Of a stretch of DNA of 64,000 nt, positions 1-12,029 are shown piece after piece. A model generated the notes under the pieces. That model saw only the letters and a list, made by a program, of their open reading frames with translations. It was not told where the DNA came from and did no database searches. Position 1 is the stretch's first letter; each line of letters begins with the position of its first letter. The stretch is taken from the NCBI GenBank assembly GCA_964036045.1, contig OZ038382.1, forward strand, positions 3,122,612 to 3,186,611. The letters are read 5' to 3'. Position numbers and translations under genes: made by a program. The stretch comes from Eutreptiella sp. 'Long Island Sound 2002'. Lineage: Eukaryota > Euglenozoa > Euglenophyceae > Eutreptiales > Eutreptiaceae.

Positions 1-3000
1 CCAATTTGCCCACTTGTGGGCCACTTCTCATTTTGCCCCCCGCTCTAAAGCGGTGGGGCTCCCCGATACGGCAGGGGTGAGGTAGCCAATTTGCCCACTT
101 GTGGGCCACTTCTGATTTTGCCCCCCGCTCTGAGGCGGTGGGGCTCCCCCGATACGGCAGGGGTGAGGTAGCCAATTTGCCCACTTGTGGGCCACTTCTG
201 ATTTTGCCCCCCGCTCTGAGGCGGTGGGGCTCCCCGATACGGCAGGGGTGAGGTAGCCAATTTGCCCACTTGTGGGCCACTTCTGATTTTGCCCCCGCTC
301 TGAGGCGGTGGGGCTCCCCGATACGGCAGGGGTGAGGTAGCCAATTTGCCCACTTGTGGGCCACTTCTGATTTTGCCCCCCGCTCTAAAGCGGTGGGGCT
401 CCCCGATACGGCAGGGGTGAGGTAGCCAATTTGCCCACTTGTGGGCACTTTCTGATTTTGCCCCCCGCTCAGAGGCGGTGGGGCTCCCCGATACGGCAGG
501 GGTGAGGTAGCCAATTTGCCCACTTGTGGGCCACTTCTGATTTTGGCCCCCCGCTCTAAAGCGGTGGGGCTCCCCGATACGGCAGGGGTGAGGTAGCCAA
601 TTTGCCCACTTGTGGGCCACTTCTGATTTTGCTCCCCGCTCTGAAGCGGTGGGGCTCCCTGATACGGCAGGGGTGAGGTAGCCAATTTGCCCACTTGTGG
701 GCCACTTCTCATTTTGCCCCCGCTCTGAGGCGGTGGGGCTCCCCGATACGGCAGGGGTGAGGTAGCCAATTTGCCCACTTGTGGGCCACTTCTGATTTTG
801 CCCCCCGCTCTGAGGCGGTGGGGCTCCCCGATACGGCAGGGGTGAGGTAGCCAATTTGCCCACTTGTGGGCCACTTCTGATTTTGCCCCCCGCTCTGAGG
901 CGGTGGGGCTCCCCGATACGGCAGGGGTGAGGTAGCCAATTTGCCCACTTGTGGGCCACTTCTCATTTTGCCCCCGCTCTAAGCGGTGGGGCTCCCCGAT
1001 ACGGCATGGGTGAGGTAGCCATTTTGCCCACTTGTGGGCCACTTCTGATTTTGCCCCCCGCTCTGAGGCGGTGGGGCTCCCCGATACGGCAGGGGTGAGG
1101 TAAGCCAATTTGCCCACTTGTGGGCCACTTCTGATTTTGCCCCCGCTCTGAGGCGGTGGGGCTCCCCGATACGGCAGGGGTGAGGTAGCCAATTTGTCCA
1201 CTTGTGGGCCACTTCTGATTTTGCCCCCGCTCTGAAGCGGTGGGGCTCCCTGATACGGCAGGGGTGAGGTAGCCAATTTGCCCACTTGTGGGCCACTTCT
1301 GATTTTGCCCCCCGCTCTGAGGCGGTGGGGCTCCCCGATACGGCAGGGGTGAGGTAGCCAATTTGCCCACTTGTGGGCCACTTCTGATTTTGCCCCCCGC
1401 TCTGAGGCGGTGGGGCTCCCCGATACGGCAGGGGTGAGGTAGCCAATTTGCCCACTTGTGGGCCACTTCTCATTTTGCCCCCCGCTCTAAAGCGGTGGGG
1501 CTCCCCGATACGGCAGGGGTGAGGTAGCCATTTTGCCCACTTGTGGGCCACTTCTGATTTTGCCCCCGCTCTGAGGCGGTGGGGCTCCCCGATACGGCAG
1601 GGGTGAGGTAGCCAATTTGCCCACTTGTGGGCCACTTCTCATTTTTGCCCCCCGCTCTGAGGCGGTGGGGCTCCCCGATACGGCAGGGGTGAGGTAGCCA
1701 ATTTGCCCACTTGTGGGCCACTTCTGATTTTGCCCCCCGCTCTGAGGCGGTGGGGCTCCCGATACGGCAGGGGTGAGGTAGCCAATTTGCCCACTTGTGG
1801 GCCACTTCTGATTTTGCCCCCCGCTCTAAAGCGGTGGGGCGCCCCCGATACGGCAGGGGTGAGGTAGCCAATTTGCCCACTTGTGGGCCACTTCTGATTT
1901 TGCCCCCCGCTCTGAGGCGGTGGGGCTCCCCGATACGGCAGGGGTGAGGTAGCCAATTTGCCCACTTGTGGGCCACTTCTGATTTTGCCCCCCGCTCTAA
2001 AGCGGTGGGGCTCCCCGATACGGCAGGGGTGAGGTAGCCAATTTGCCCACTTGTGGGCCACTTCTGATTTGCCCCCCGCTCTGAGGCGGTGGGGCTCCCC
2101 GATACGGCAGGGGTGAGGTAGCCAATTTGCCCACTTGTGGGCCACTTCTGATTTTGCCCCCGCTCTGAGGCGGTGGGGCTCCCCGATACGGCAGGGGTGA
2201 GGTAGCCAATTTGCCCACTTGTGGGCCACTTCTGATTTTGCCCCCGCTCTGAGGCGGTGGGGCTCCCCGATACGGCAGGGGTGAGGTAGCCAATTTGCCC
2301 ACTTGTGGGCCACTTCTCATTTTGCCCCCGCTCTAAAGCGGTGGGGCTCCCCGATACGGCAGGGGTGAGGTAGCCAATTTGCCCACTTGTGGGCCACTTC
2401 TGATTTTGCCCCCCGCTCTGAGGCGGTGGGGCTCCCGGATACGGCAGGGGTGAGGTAGCAATTTGCCCACTTGTGGGCCACTTCTGATTTTGCCCCCCGC
2501 TCTGAGGCGGTGGGGCTCCCCGATACGGCAGGGGTGAGGTAGCCAATTTGCCCACTGTGGGCCACTTCTGATTTTGCCCCCCGCTCTGAGGCGGTGGGGC
2601 TCCCCGATACGGCAGGGGTGAGGTAGCCAATTTGCCCACTTGTGGGCCACTTCTGATTTTGCCCCCCGCTCCGAGGCGGTGGGGCTCCCCGATAACGGCA
2701 GGGGTGAGGTAGCCAATTTGCCCACTTGTGGGCCACTTCTGATTTTGCTCCCCGCTCTGAAGCGGTGGGGCTCCCTGATACGGCAGGGGTGAGGTAGCCA
2801 ATTTGCCCACTTGTGGGCCACTTCTGATTTTGCCCCCCGCTCTGAAGCGGTGGGGCTCCCCGATACGGCAGGGGTGAGGTAGCCAATTTGCCCACTTGTG
2901 GGCCACTTCTGATTTTGCCCCCCGCTCTGAGGCGGTGGGGCTCCCCGATACGGCAGGGGTGAGGTAGCCAATTTGCCCACTTGTGGGCCACTTCTGATTT

Positions 3001-6000
3001 TGCCCCCGCTCTGAGGCGGTGGGGCTCCCCGATACGGCAGGGGTGAGGTAGCCAATTTGCCCACTTGTGGGCCACTTCTGATTTTTGCCCCCCGCTCTGA
3101 AGCGGTGGGGCTCCCCGATACGGCAGGGGTGAGGTAGCCAATTTGCCCACTTGTGGGCCACTTCTCATTTTGCCCCCCGCTCTAAAGCGGTGGGGCTCCC
3201 CGATACGGCAGGGGTGAGGTAGCCAATTTGCCCACTTGTGGGCCACTTCTGATTTTGCCCCCCGCTCTGAGGCGGTGGGGCTCCCGGATACGGCAGGGGT
3301 GAGGTAGCCAATTTGCCCACTTGTGGGCCACTTCTGATTTTGCCCCCCGCTCTGAGGCGGTGGGGCTCCCCGATACGGCAGGGGTGAGGTAGCCAATTTG
3401 CCCACTTGTGGGCCACTTCTGATTTTGCCCCCCGCTCTGAGGCGGTGGGGCTCCCCGATACGGCAGGGGTGAGGTAGCCAATTTGCCCACTTGTGGGCCA
3501 CTTCTCATTTTGCCCCCCGCTCTAAAGCGGTGGGGCTCCCCGATACGGCAGGGGTGAGGTAGCCAATTTGCCCACTTGTGGGCACTTCTGATTTTGCCCC
3601 CCGCTCTGAGGCGGTGGGGCTCCCCGATACGGCAGGGGTGAGGTAGCCAATTTGCCCACTTGTGGGCCACTTCTGATTTTGCCCCCGCTCTGAGGCGGTG
3701 GGGCTCCCCGATACGGCAGGGGTGAGGTAGCCAATTTGCCCACTTGTGGGCCACTTCTGATTTTGCCCCCCGCTCTGAGGCGGTGGGGCTCCCCGATACG
3801 GCAGGGGTGAGGTAGCCAATTTGCCCACTTGTGGGCCACTTCTGATTTTGCCCCCCGCTCTGAGGCGGTGGGGCTCCCCGATACGGCAGGGGTGAGGTAG
3901 CCAATTTGCCCACTTGTGGGCCACTTCTGATTTTGCTCCCCGCTCTGAAGCGGTGGGGCTCCCTGATACGGCAGGGGTGAGGTAGCCAATTTGCCCACTT
4001 GTGGGCCACTTCTGATTTTGCCCCCCGCTCTGAAGCGGTGGGGCTCCCCGATACGGCAGGGGTGAGGTAGCCAATTTGCCCACTTGTGGGCCACTTCTGA
4101 TTTTGCCCCCCGCTCTGAGGCGGTGGGGCTCCCCGATACGGCAGGGGTGAGGTAGCCAATTTGCCCACTTGTGGGCCACTTCTGATTTTGCCCCCCGCTC
4201 TGAGGCGGTGGGGCTCCCCGATACGGCAGGGGTGAGGTAGCCAATTTGCCCACTTGTGGGCCACTTCTGATTTTGCCCCCCGCTCTGAGGCGGTGGGGCT
4301 CCCCGATACGGCAGGGGTGAGGTAGCCAATTTGCCCACTTGTGGGCCACTTCTGATTTTGCCCCCCGCTCTGAAGCGGTGGGGCTCCCCGATACGGCAGG
4401 GGTGAGGTAGCCAATTTGCCCACTTGTGGGCCACTTCTCATTTTGCCCCCCGCTCTAAAGCGGTGGGGCTCCCCGATACGGCAGGGGTGAGGTAGCCAAT
4501 TTGCCCACTTGTGGGCCACTTCTGATTTTGCCCCCCGCTCTGAGGCGGTGGGGCTCCCGGATACGGCAGGGGTGAGGTAGCCAATTTGCCCACTTGTGGG
4601 CCACTTCTGATTTTGCCCCCCGCTCTGAGGCGGTGGGGCTCCCCGATACGGCAGGGGTGAGGTAGCCAATTTGCCCACTTGTGGGCCACTTCTGATTTTG
4701 CCCCCCGCTCTGAGGCGGTGGGGCTCCCCGATACGGCAGGGGTGAGGTAGCCAATTTGCCCACTTGTGGGCCACTTCTGATTTTGCCCCCCGCTCTGAGG
4801 CGGTGGGGCTCCCCGATACGGCAGGGGTGAGGTAGCCAATTTGCCCACTTGTGGGCCACTTCTGATTTTGCTCCCCGCTCTGAAGCGGTGGGGCTCCCTG
4901 ATACGGCAGGGGTGAGGTAGCCAATTTGCCCACTTGTGGGCCACTTCTGATTTTGCCCCCCGCTCTGAGGCGGTGGGGCTCCCCGATACGGCAGGGGTGA
5001 GGTAGCCAATTTGCCCACTTGTGGGCCACTTCTGATTTTGCCCCCCGCTCTGAGGCGGTGGGGCTCCCCGATACGGCAGGGGTGAGGTAGCCAATTTGCC
5101 CACTTGTGGGCCACTTCTCATTTTGCCCCCCGCTCTAAAGCGGTGGGGCTCCCCGATACGGCAGGGGTGAGGTAGCCATTTTGCCCACTTGTGGGCCACT
5201 TCTGATTTTGCCCCCCGCTCTGAGGCGGTGGGGCTCCCCGATACGGCAGGGGTGAGGTAGCCAATTTGCCCACTTGTGGGCCACTTCTCATTTTGCCCCC
5301 CGCTCTGAGGCGGTGGGGCTCCCCGATACGGCAGGGGTGAGGTAGCCATTTTGCCCACTTGTGGGCCACTTCTGATTTTGCCCCCCGCTCTGAGGCGGTG
5401 GGGCTCCCCGATACGGCAGGGGTGAGGTAGCCAATTTGCCCACTTGTGGGCCACTTCTGATTTTGCCCCCCGCTCTAAAGCGGTGGGGCGCCCCGATACG
5501 GCAGGGGTGAGGTAGCCAATTTGCCCACTTGTGGGCCACTTCTGATTTTGCCCCCCGCTCTGAGGCGGTGGGGCTCCCCGATACGGCAGGGGTGAGGTAG
5601 CCAATTTGCCCACTTGTGGGCCACTTCTGATTTTGCCCCCCGCTCTAAAGCGGTGGGGCTCCCCGATACGGCAGGGGTGAGGTAGCCAATTTGCCCACTT
5701 GTGGGCCACTTCTGATTTTGCCCCCCGCTCTGAGGCGGTGGGGCTCCCCGATACGGCAGGGGTGAGGTAGCCAATTTGCCCACTTGTGGGCCACTTCTGA
5801 TTTTGCTCCCCGCTCTGAAGCGGTGGGGCTCCCCGATACGGCAGGGGTGAGGTAGCCAATTTGCCCACTTGTGGGCCACTTCTGATTTTGCCCCCCGCTC
5901 TGAGGCGGTGGGGCTCCCCGATACGGCAGGGGTGAGGTAGCCAATTTGCCCACTTGTGGGCCACTTCTGATTTTGCCCCCCGCTCTGAGGCGGTGGGGCT

Positions 6001-8548
6001 CCCCGATACGGCAGGGGTGAGGTAGCCAATTTGCCCACTTGTGGGCCACTTCTGATTTTGCCCCCCGCTCTGAGGCGGTGGGGCTCCCCGATACGGCAGG
6101 GGTGAGGTAGCCAATTTGCCCACTTGTGGGCCACTTCTGATTTTGCCCCCCGCTCTGAGGCGGTGGGGCTCCCCGATACGGCAGGGGTGAGGTAGCCAAC
6201 TTGCCCACTTGTGGGCCACTTCTGATTTTGCCCCCCGCTCTAAAGCGGTGGGGCTCCCCGATACGGCAGGGGTGAGGTAGCCAATTTGCCCACTTGTGGG
6301 CCACTTCTGATTTTGCCCCCCGCTCTGAGGCGGTGGGGCTCCCCGATACGGCAGGGGTGAGGTAGCCAATTTGCCCACTTGTGGGCCACTTCTGATTTTG
6401 CCCCCCGCTCTGAGGCGGTGGGGCTCCCCGATACGGCAGGGGTGAGGTAGCCAATTTGCCCACTTGTGGGCCACTTCTGATTTTGCCCCCCGCTCTGAGG
6501 CGGTGGGGCTCCCCGATACGGCAGGGGTGAGGTAGCCAATTTGCCCACTTGTGGGCCACTTCTGATTTTGCCCCCCGCTCTGAGGCGGTGGGGCTCCCCG
6601 ATACGGCAGGGGTGAGGTAGCCAATTTGCCCACTTGTGGGCCACTTCTGATTTTGCCCCCCGCTCTGAGGCGGTGGGGCTCCCCGATACGGCAGGGGTGA
6701 GGTAGCCAATTTGCCCACTTGTGGGCCACTTCTGATTTTGCCCCCCGCTCTAAAGCGGTGGGGCTCCCCGATACGGCAGGGGTGAGGTAGCCAATTTGCC
6801 CACTTGTGGGCCACTTCTGATTTTGCCCCCCGCTCTGAGGCGGTGGGGCTCCCCGATACGGCAGGGGTGAGGTAGCCAATTTGCCCACTTGTGGGCCACT
6901 TCTGATTTTGCCCCCCGCTCTGAGGCGGTGGGGCTCCCCGATACGGCAGGGGTGAGGTAGCCAATTTGCCCACTTGTGGGCCACTTCTGATTTTGCCCCC
7001 CGCTCTGAGGCGGTGGGGCTCCCCGATACGGCAGGGGTGAGGTAGCCAATTTGCCCACTTGTGGGCCACTTCTGATTTTGCCCCCCGCTCTGAGGCGGTG
7101 GGGCTCCCCGATACGGCAGGGGTGAGGTAGCCAATTTGCCCACTTGTGGGCCACTTCTGATTTTGCCCCCCGCTCTGAGGCGGTGGGGCTCCCCGATACG
7201 GCAGGGGTGAGGTAGCCAATTTGCCCACTTGCATGCCACTTCTGATTTTGCCCCCCGCTCTAAAGCGGTGGGGCTCCCCGATACGGCAGGGGTGAGGTAG
7301 CCAATTTGCCCACTTGTGGGCCACTTCTGATTTTGCCCCCCGCTCTGAGGCGGTGGGGCTCCCCGATACGGCAGGGGTGAGGTAGCCAATTTGCCCACTT
7401 GTGGGCCACTTCTGATTTTGCCCCCCGCTCTGAAGCGGTGGGGCTCCCCGATACGGCAGGGGTGAGGTAGCCAATTTGTCCACTTGTGGGCCACTTCTGA
7501 TTTTGCCCCCCGCTCTGAGGCGGTGGGGCTCCCCGATACGGCAGGGGTGAGGTAGCCAATTTGCCCACTTGTGGGCCACTTCTGATTTTGCCCCCCGCTC
7601 TGAGGCGGTGGGGCTCCCGGATACGGCAGGGGTGAGGTAGCCAATTTGCCCACTTGTGGGCCACTTCTGATTTTGCCCCCCGCTCTAAAGCGGTGGGGCT
7701 CCCCGATACGGCAGGGGTGAGGTAGCCAATTTGCCCACTTGTGGGCCACTTCTGATTTTGCCCCCCGCTCTGAGGCGGTGGGGCTCCCCGATACGGCAGG
7801 GGTGAGGTAGCCAATTTGCCCACTTGTGGGCCACTTCTGATTTTGCTCCCCGCTCTGAGGCGGTGGGGCTCCCCGATACGGCAGGGGTGAGGTAGCCAAT
7901 TTGCCCACTTGTGGGCCACTTCTCATTTTGCCCCCCGCTCTAAAGCGGTGGGGCTCCCCGATACGGCAGGGGTGAGGTAGCCAATTTGCCCACTTGTGGG
8001 CCACTTCTGATTTTGCCCCCCGCTCTGAGGCGGTGGGGCTCCCCGATACGGCAGGGGTGAGGTAGCCAATTTGCCCACTTGTGGGCCACTTCTGATTTTG
8101 CCCCCCGCTCTGAGGCGGTGGGGCTCCCGGATACGGCAGGGGTGAGGTAGCCAATTTGCCCACTTGTGGGCCACTTCTGATTTTGCCCCCCGCTCTAAAG
8201 CGGTGGGGCCCCCCGATACGGCAGGGGTGAGGTAGCCAATTTGCCCACTTGTGGGCCACTTCTGATTTTGCCCCCCGTCTTGAGGCGGTGGGGCTCCCCG
8301 ATACGGCAGGGGTGAGGTAGCCAATTTGCCCACTTGTGGGCCACTTCTGATTTTGCCCCCCGCTCTGAAGCGGTGGGGCTCCCTGATACGGCAGGGGTGA
8401 GGTAGCCAATTTGCCCACTTGTGGGCCACTTCTGATTTTGCCCCCCGCTCTGAGGCCGTGGGGCTCCCCGATACGGCAGGGGTGAGGTAGCCAATTTGCC
8501 CACTTGTGGGCCACTTCTGATTTTGCCCCCTGCTCTGAGGCGGTGGGG
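1..8548. repeat. Tandem array of an 85-bp satellite, about 100 copies
   Basis: Head-to-tail copies of an 85-bp unit run from the window edge to about 8548, so the true left end lies outside. Each unit carries GCCCACTTGTGGGC (a 6-bp perfect inverted repeat), then CCGCTCTGAGGCGG, then CCCCGATACGGCAGGGG, and ends GGTGAGGTAG. It is therefore three potential hairpins in a row. Units differ by a few recurring variants: CTCTAAAG or CTCTGAAG instead of CTCTGAGG, TTCTCATTTT for TTCTGATTTT, TTTTGCTCCC for TTTTGCCCCC, and CTCCCTGATA for CTCCCCGATA. Occasional 1-2 base indels are concentrated in the first 3.6 kb, while 3.6-8.5 kb is almost indel-free. No unique spacers separate the units, so this is a satellite and not a CRISPR array. 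Confidence 0.98.
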
Positions 8549-9714
8549 CTTGTTTCTCCCGCCGCACTGGTGTGCGTTGGGTGGAAGCAATGTTCCACGA
8601 GCTTGATATTGTGCTACAGAATTTGCCTGCTGTTGTGGAACACTTGCCCGAGTACATTAGTCATGAGGCTGACCTGGGGCGGAGGGAGAAGGCCCAGGGC
8701 TTGTTCGATGCACTTTCACACCCCCTCTTCAAGTTGACGGCAGCCTTTTTTTGCGATGTTTTTGCTTAGGTTTGTGCCACAAGCAAGAAAGTTCAAGCGA
8801 CCAGGGGGGCACGGGTCGCCGCCGTCCAAGGTTTGATGAACGTGATGTGCACACAGCTGTTGCACACCATGCGTCATGTCATTCCAGGGGGGTGGGAGGA
8901 ATCGTTGGGTGTTGACGTAGGGAGTAGCGTCATCAAGGGTAGCCGGATGAAGTTTCTTCGTAGTTTGATTGAGGACGTACAAGCACGATTCAAGCGAGCT
9001 GAGTGGGATGGCAGTGCTAACCTGGAGGATTGGGTTGAGGCAAGCTCGTGTTCGTGTGAGAGAGTTTTTAGCTACGTGACGGCTACGGACTTTGGCCAAA
9101 CCACGGAGCGCATGTGTGAGACGCTGTGGGTAAGGTGCAATGGGGAGGCACCAGAGGATCGGGGGCCCTTTGAGGTTTTTGAGGACCTTTGGAAGGCCCC
9201 TTTCCGCCCGCGCAAACGGAAGCAAGGGCATGCGGTTGAGGTGGAAGATGGTGGTTTGCTTGGGTTTGCGGCTTTCAAGGATTTGGCAGTTTCTTTGGAA
9301 GAGGATGTTGAGGCGGAGGTTCCGTTGGACATTCGAGATTTGTGGGTTGTCCCCAAGAGGGCGACACGTGACGCCGACATTGGCGATGTGTATGGGGTTG
9401 AGTTGGAGGGTGAGGACGAAGACAGTGAGGACGAGGATATGGAGCAGGCAGATGCAGTTGCCAGTAGCTCCTCTTCTGACCTTCCTAACCCCTCAGCTGT
9501 CCCCTCCACCTCTTCTAACCCTGGCACGCAGTTGGTGTTTCGGTATGATGTGGATGAGGCGGTGTTGAGTGCAATGGAGAGGGGGAGGTTGCATGAGTGG
9601 ACTAAGGTTGAGTTTCAGGCCATTTGTAGGAAGCATGGTTTGAGTGTGAGAGGGGGGAAGGGTGAGCTTATGGAGCGTGTCAGGGTGCACTTCCACAGGT
9701 TGTACCAGCAGTAG
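8549..9714 (+). pseudogene. hAT-like transposase C-terminal remnant with a SAP domain, 5'-truncated and with an in-frame TAG
   Basis: One plus-strand frame runs from the array edge to a TAG at 9712-9714, interrupted only by a TAG at 8767-8769. The first part (RTGVRWVEAM, then LPAVVEHLPEYI, FKLTAAFFCDVFA, and after the stop VCATSKKVQ) has the rhythm of the C-terminal half of hAT-type transposases and their domesticated relatives. This assignment is from remembered family patterns. Homology-like spacing continues unbroken across the TAG, so one sense codon seems to have become a stop. The middle is acidic and serine rich (EDEDSEDEDMEQ near 9410-9450). The last 40 codons hold a SAP-type DNA-binding motif (VEFQAICRKHGL then GGKGELMERV). 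The 5' part is missing: the 85-bp array ends directly at the first recognisable codons. An ORF starting at the ATG at 8836 could still be expressed as a SAP protein. Confidence 0.55.
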
Positions 9715-10585
9715 GGAGTTTGTTTCCAGCTGTGCCACGGGCGATGGAACATTCGGGTGGTCGAACGCTGCATCACTGTATTTGATTCAAAAAAAGTATT
9801 GCTCTTCTTCATGTTGAATTGTGCAGGGTGTGAGGTAGGGTCATGCAACACATGTGGGGCAAGGATCATATGGTTATGTGCTGAGACCAATTTGGGGCTA
9901 GGGACTCATGGTTGAACAATTGGGAACACCGGGGTGAAGACATGTACTGTCCGCGGGCTCTTTTGAAATTACCCCGTACCGGACGGGATTCTTTTTTTTT
10001 TTTTGCGTTAAGGACAGCCCTGTTTCAATTAGTTTTCAAAATAGCTGGTTGTGCCAATTGGTTTGAAAACAGCCTATGGCAATTTTTTTTTGCCAATAAC
10101 CAGTTGTTACAATTAATTGGTAAAACCGGTTACAAACCTTACTGCAAGCATGAGGTGCATGGCATTGGAAAGGGCAGGCTTAACAGTGCACCTTGTTAAA
10201 CCACAACATACAATTCTTGGGGTTGATCGTTATCAAAACGACAAAATGCAATGACATTGTCATTGTTAACCTTGTATGCCATGCAACACCTATTTCCAGG
10301 AATCACAGAGGAGGGGTTGGGCATGTGAGGTTGCCTAAGCCCAAACCAGCCCCTAAACTCAAGCCAAAGGCATCATCAAACGGTGACCATTCGTTACGGT
10401 CTTGTCCAAGCTACAGTAGGCGTGGCGGATTTTGCCAGAAAGCTTGCTTTTGTTTGTCATCATTGCAGTGTTGTCTGTGTGTTCCCCATATTGTAGTAGG
10501 GGGCGGTTACTGTTGGCACCAGACATCCTGACCCTTTGCTGTGGCACAACACCCACCATAGTTCTCATCGTTTGATTGGCACAAA
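9715..10585. other. Intergenic stretch, no gene seen
   Basis: No supported coding region. It holds T-rich runs near 9990-10000 and 10084-10092, and a small inverted repeat (GTTTTCAAA near 10032 with TTTGAAAAC near 10061). It is the upstream region of the BTB-kelch gene, but I see no convincing core promoter motif. Confidence 0.5.
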
Positions 10586-11971
10586 ATGCCGCAGGAACTG
10601 CTAACACTGGAGTCCAATGGACCAGTGCCGCACCATCTGAATGTGCTAACTACCATTGGTCGCGGCCTGGAGAGGCTTTCCCTGGCAATAGAGCGGCAAG
10701 AGCAGCAGCTCTCGCTGAACAGGGAGCACTTCACATGGTGCCGTGAGGTGGCCACCGCCATCAACGAAAATCAGGACGAGTGCTTGCATCTTGATGTGGG
10801 TGGACACTACTTCCATGTGGCGGCGCGTGTTGCAAAGAGGCATGGGCCACATTTCTTATCAGTGGTTGCCTCACATGAGTTCACCAGTGAAAGGGATGGC
10901 GATGGTTATTTATTTATTGATAGAGACAGTCAATGGTTCAGTGCCATATTGGCGTATTTGAGGGACGGCACGCTGCTTGTACCCCGCGATCCAGTGCAGC
11001 GCAAGCCTGTATTGCGAGAGGCACGGTTCTATGGGGTAGAGAAAATGTCGAAAATACTGAACACGCGGACATTGTTTGCCGCCCACACTTTTGATGGCTT
11101 CTGCATGTATGATATATACTCAAGGCTCTGGGAGAGTCACGCGATACCTGATGGATTATCCTCAATTGAATGTTGTGGTGGTGGTGGGCTCTTTATCATG
11201 GATGCAGATGGCGTTTGCCCGGAGCCCTTCGACTTCACCATCACCACCAGGGCTATACTCAGATTGGACCTTCACACTGGCCGTTGGGCACATGTTGCAG
11301 ACCTCCCAAGAGACCCAGAAGACCAGCAGCCCAAGCAAGCCGCTGGTCTCATGCACGTTGGTGACTATTTGATTGTTGATTTGTTTCATGATGATCGTGG
11401 CAAACAAGTCTTGGATCTATTGTCGGGTACCTGGCGTTACATGGAGCTGAACTTGCCCTATGATCCTTGTGTAGTATCAGGTCAGTGCTTTGGACTCTGG
11501 TTCGAGAGAGATATGCATAGCAAGGGGTTATACTACGGCAAAAGCGTTTCCATGGAAGGGCTATTTCAATCCCCAGCGGAGCCATGGTGTCGGTTGCCTG
11601 AAATGCCCAACCCACATCTCGATGTACTCGATGCAGTTGTGGCCGTTGATGGCCGCGTAGTTGTTCTGGGATCCGACGTCACGAACACTGAGCACAACAC
11701 CGTTTTCGCCCAAGTATACGACCCCGTGGCCAGGATTTGGCACAGCTCACCCCCTCTGTTTAGGCGACCGATCTACGGAGAATTTTCCGCCACTAGCGAT
11801 GCATTCGGCAATTTGCTTGTCATGCACCGTCACTACACTTTGGATACGTGGTATTTAACGGTTATCTCGCGCGACTGGCGACTGGCGACTAGCAACTGGC
11901 GAGTGGACGTGACAGGCCTTTGTCCCCCTGAAGCTGAGTGTTGGGGCGGCGGCTTTTTTGTCAACTATTGA
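10586..11971 (+). CDS. BTB (T1/KCTD-type) domain protein with kelch-like C-terminus
   Basis: Intact single-exon ORF of 461 codons from ATG to TGA. Residues 28-60 look helical (LERLSLAIERQEQQLSLNRE). Residues about 66-154 match a T1/KCTD-type BTB domain: LHLDVGGHYFHV at the start, then FIDRDSQWFSAILAYLRDG and the closing EARFYGVEKM. Such domains form oligomers and often serve as cullin-3 ubiquitin-ligase adaptors. Residues about 165-461 contain repeated beta-strand-like segments in the style of kelch blades, for example VYDPVARIWHSSPPL and DLHTGRWAHVADLP, which suggests a substrate-binding beta-propeller. Domain names are from family knowledge and the substrate is unknown. No signal peptide or membrane segment is visible, so it is probably cytosolic. 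Codon use is even, and no frameshift or stop interrupts it. Confidence 0.85.
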   Translation: MPQELLTLESNGPVPHHLNVLTTIGRGLERLSLAIERQEQQLSLNREHFTWCREVATAINENQDECLHLDVGGHYFHVAARVAKRHGPHFLSVVASHEFTSERDGDGYLFIDRDSQWFSAILAYLRDGTLLVPRDPVQRKPVLREARFYGVEKMSKILNTRTLFAAHTFDGFCMYDIYSRLWESHAIPDGLSSIECCGGGGLFIMDADGVCPEPFDFTITTRAILRLDLHTGRWAHVADLPRDPEDQQPKQAAGLMHVGDYLIVDLFHDDRGKQVLDLLSGTWRYMELNLPYDPCVVSGQCFGLWFERDMHSKGLYYGKSVSMEGLFQSPAEPWCRLPEMPNPHLDVLDAVVAVDGRVVVLGSDVTNTEHNTVFAQVYDPVARIWHSSPPLFRRPIYGEFSATSDAFGNLLVMHRHYTLDTWYLTVISRDWRLATSNWRVDVTGLCPPEAECWGGGFFVNY

Positions 11972-12029
11972 ACCTTGGTCTTTGAATGCACTTGTATCTA
12001 TCTTTGCCATTTGACCTGTGCGGAGGGCT

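Noticed and set aside
1-8598. Many long minus-strand ORFs, up to 1386 codons, across the first array
   Set aside because: They are by-products of a stop-free 85-bp repeat read in rotating frames. There is no start context, domain or codon signal apart from the repeat.
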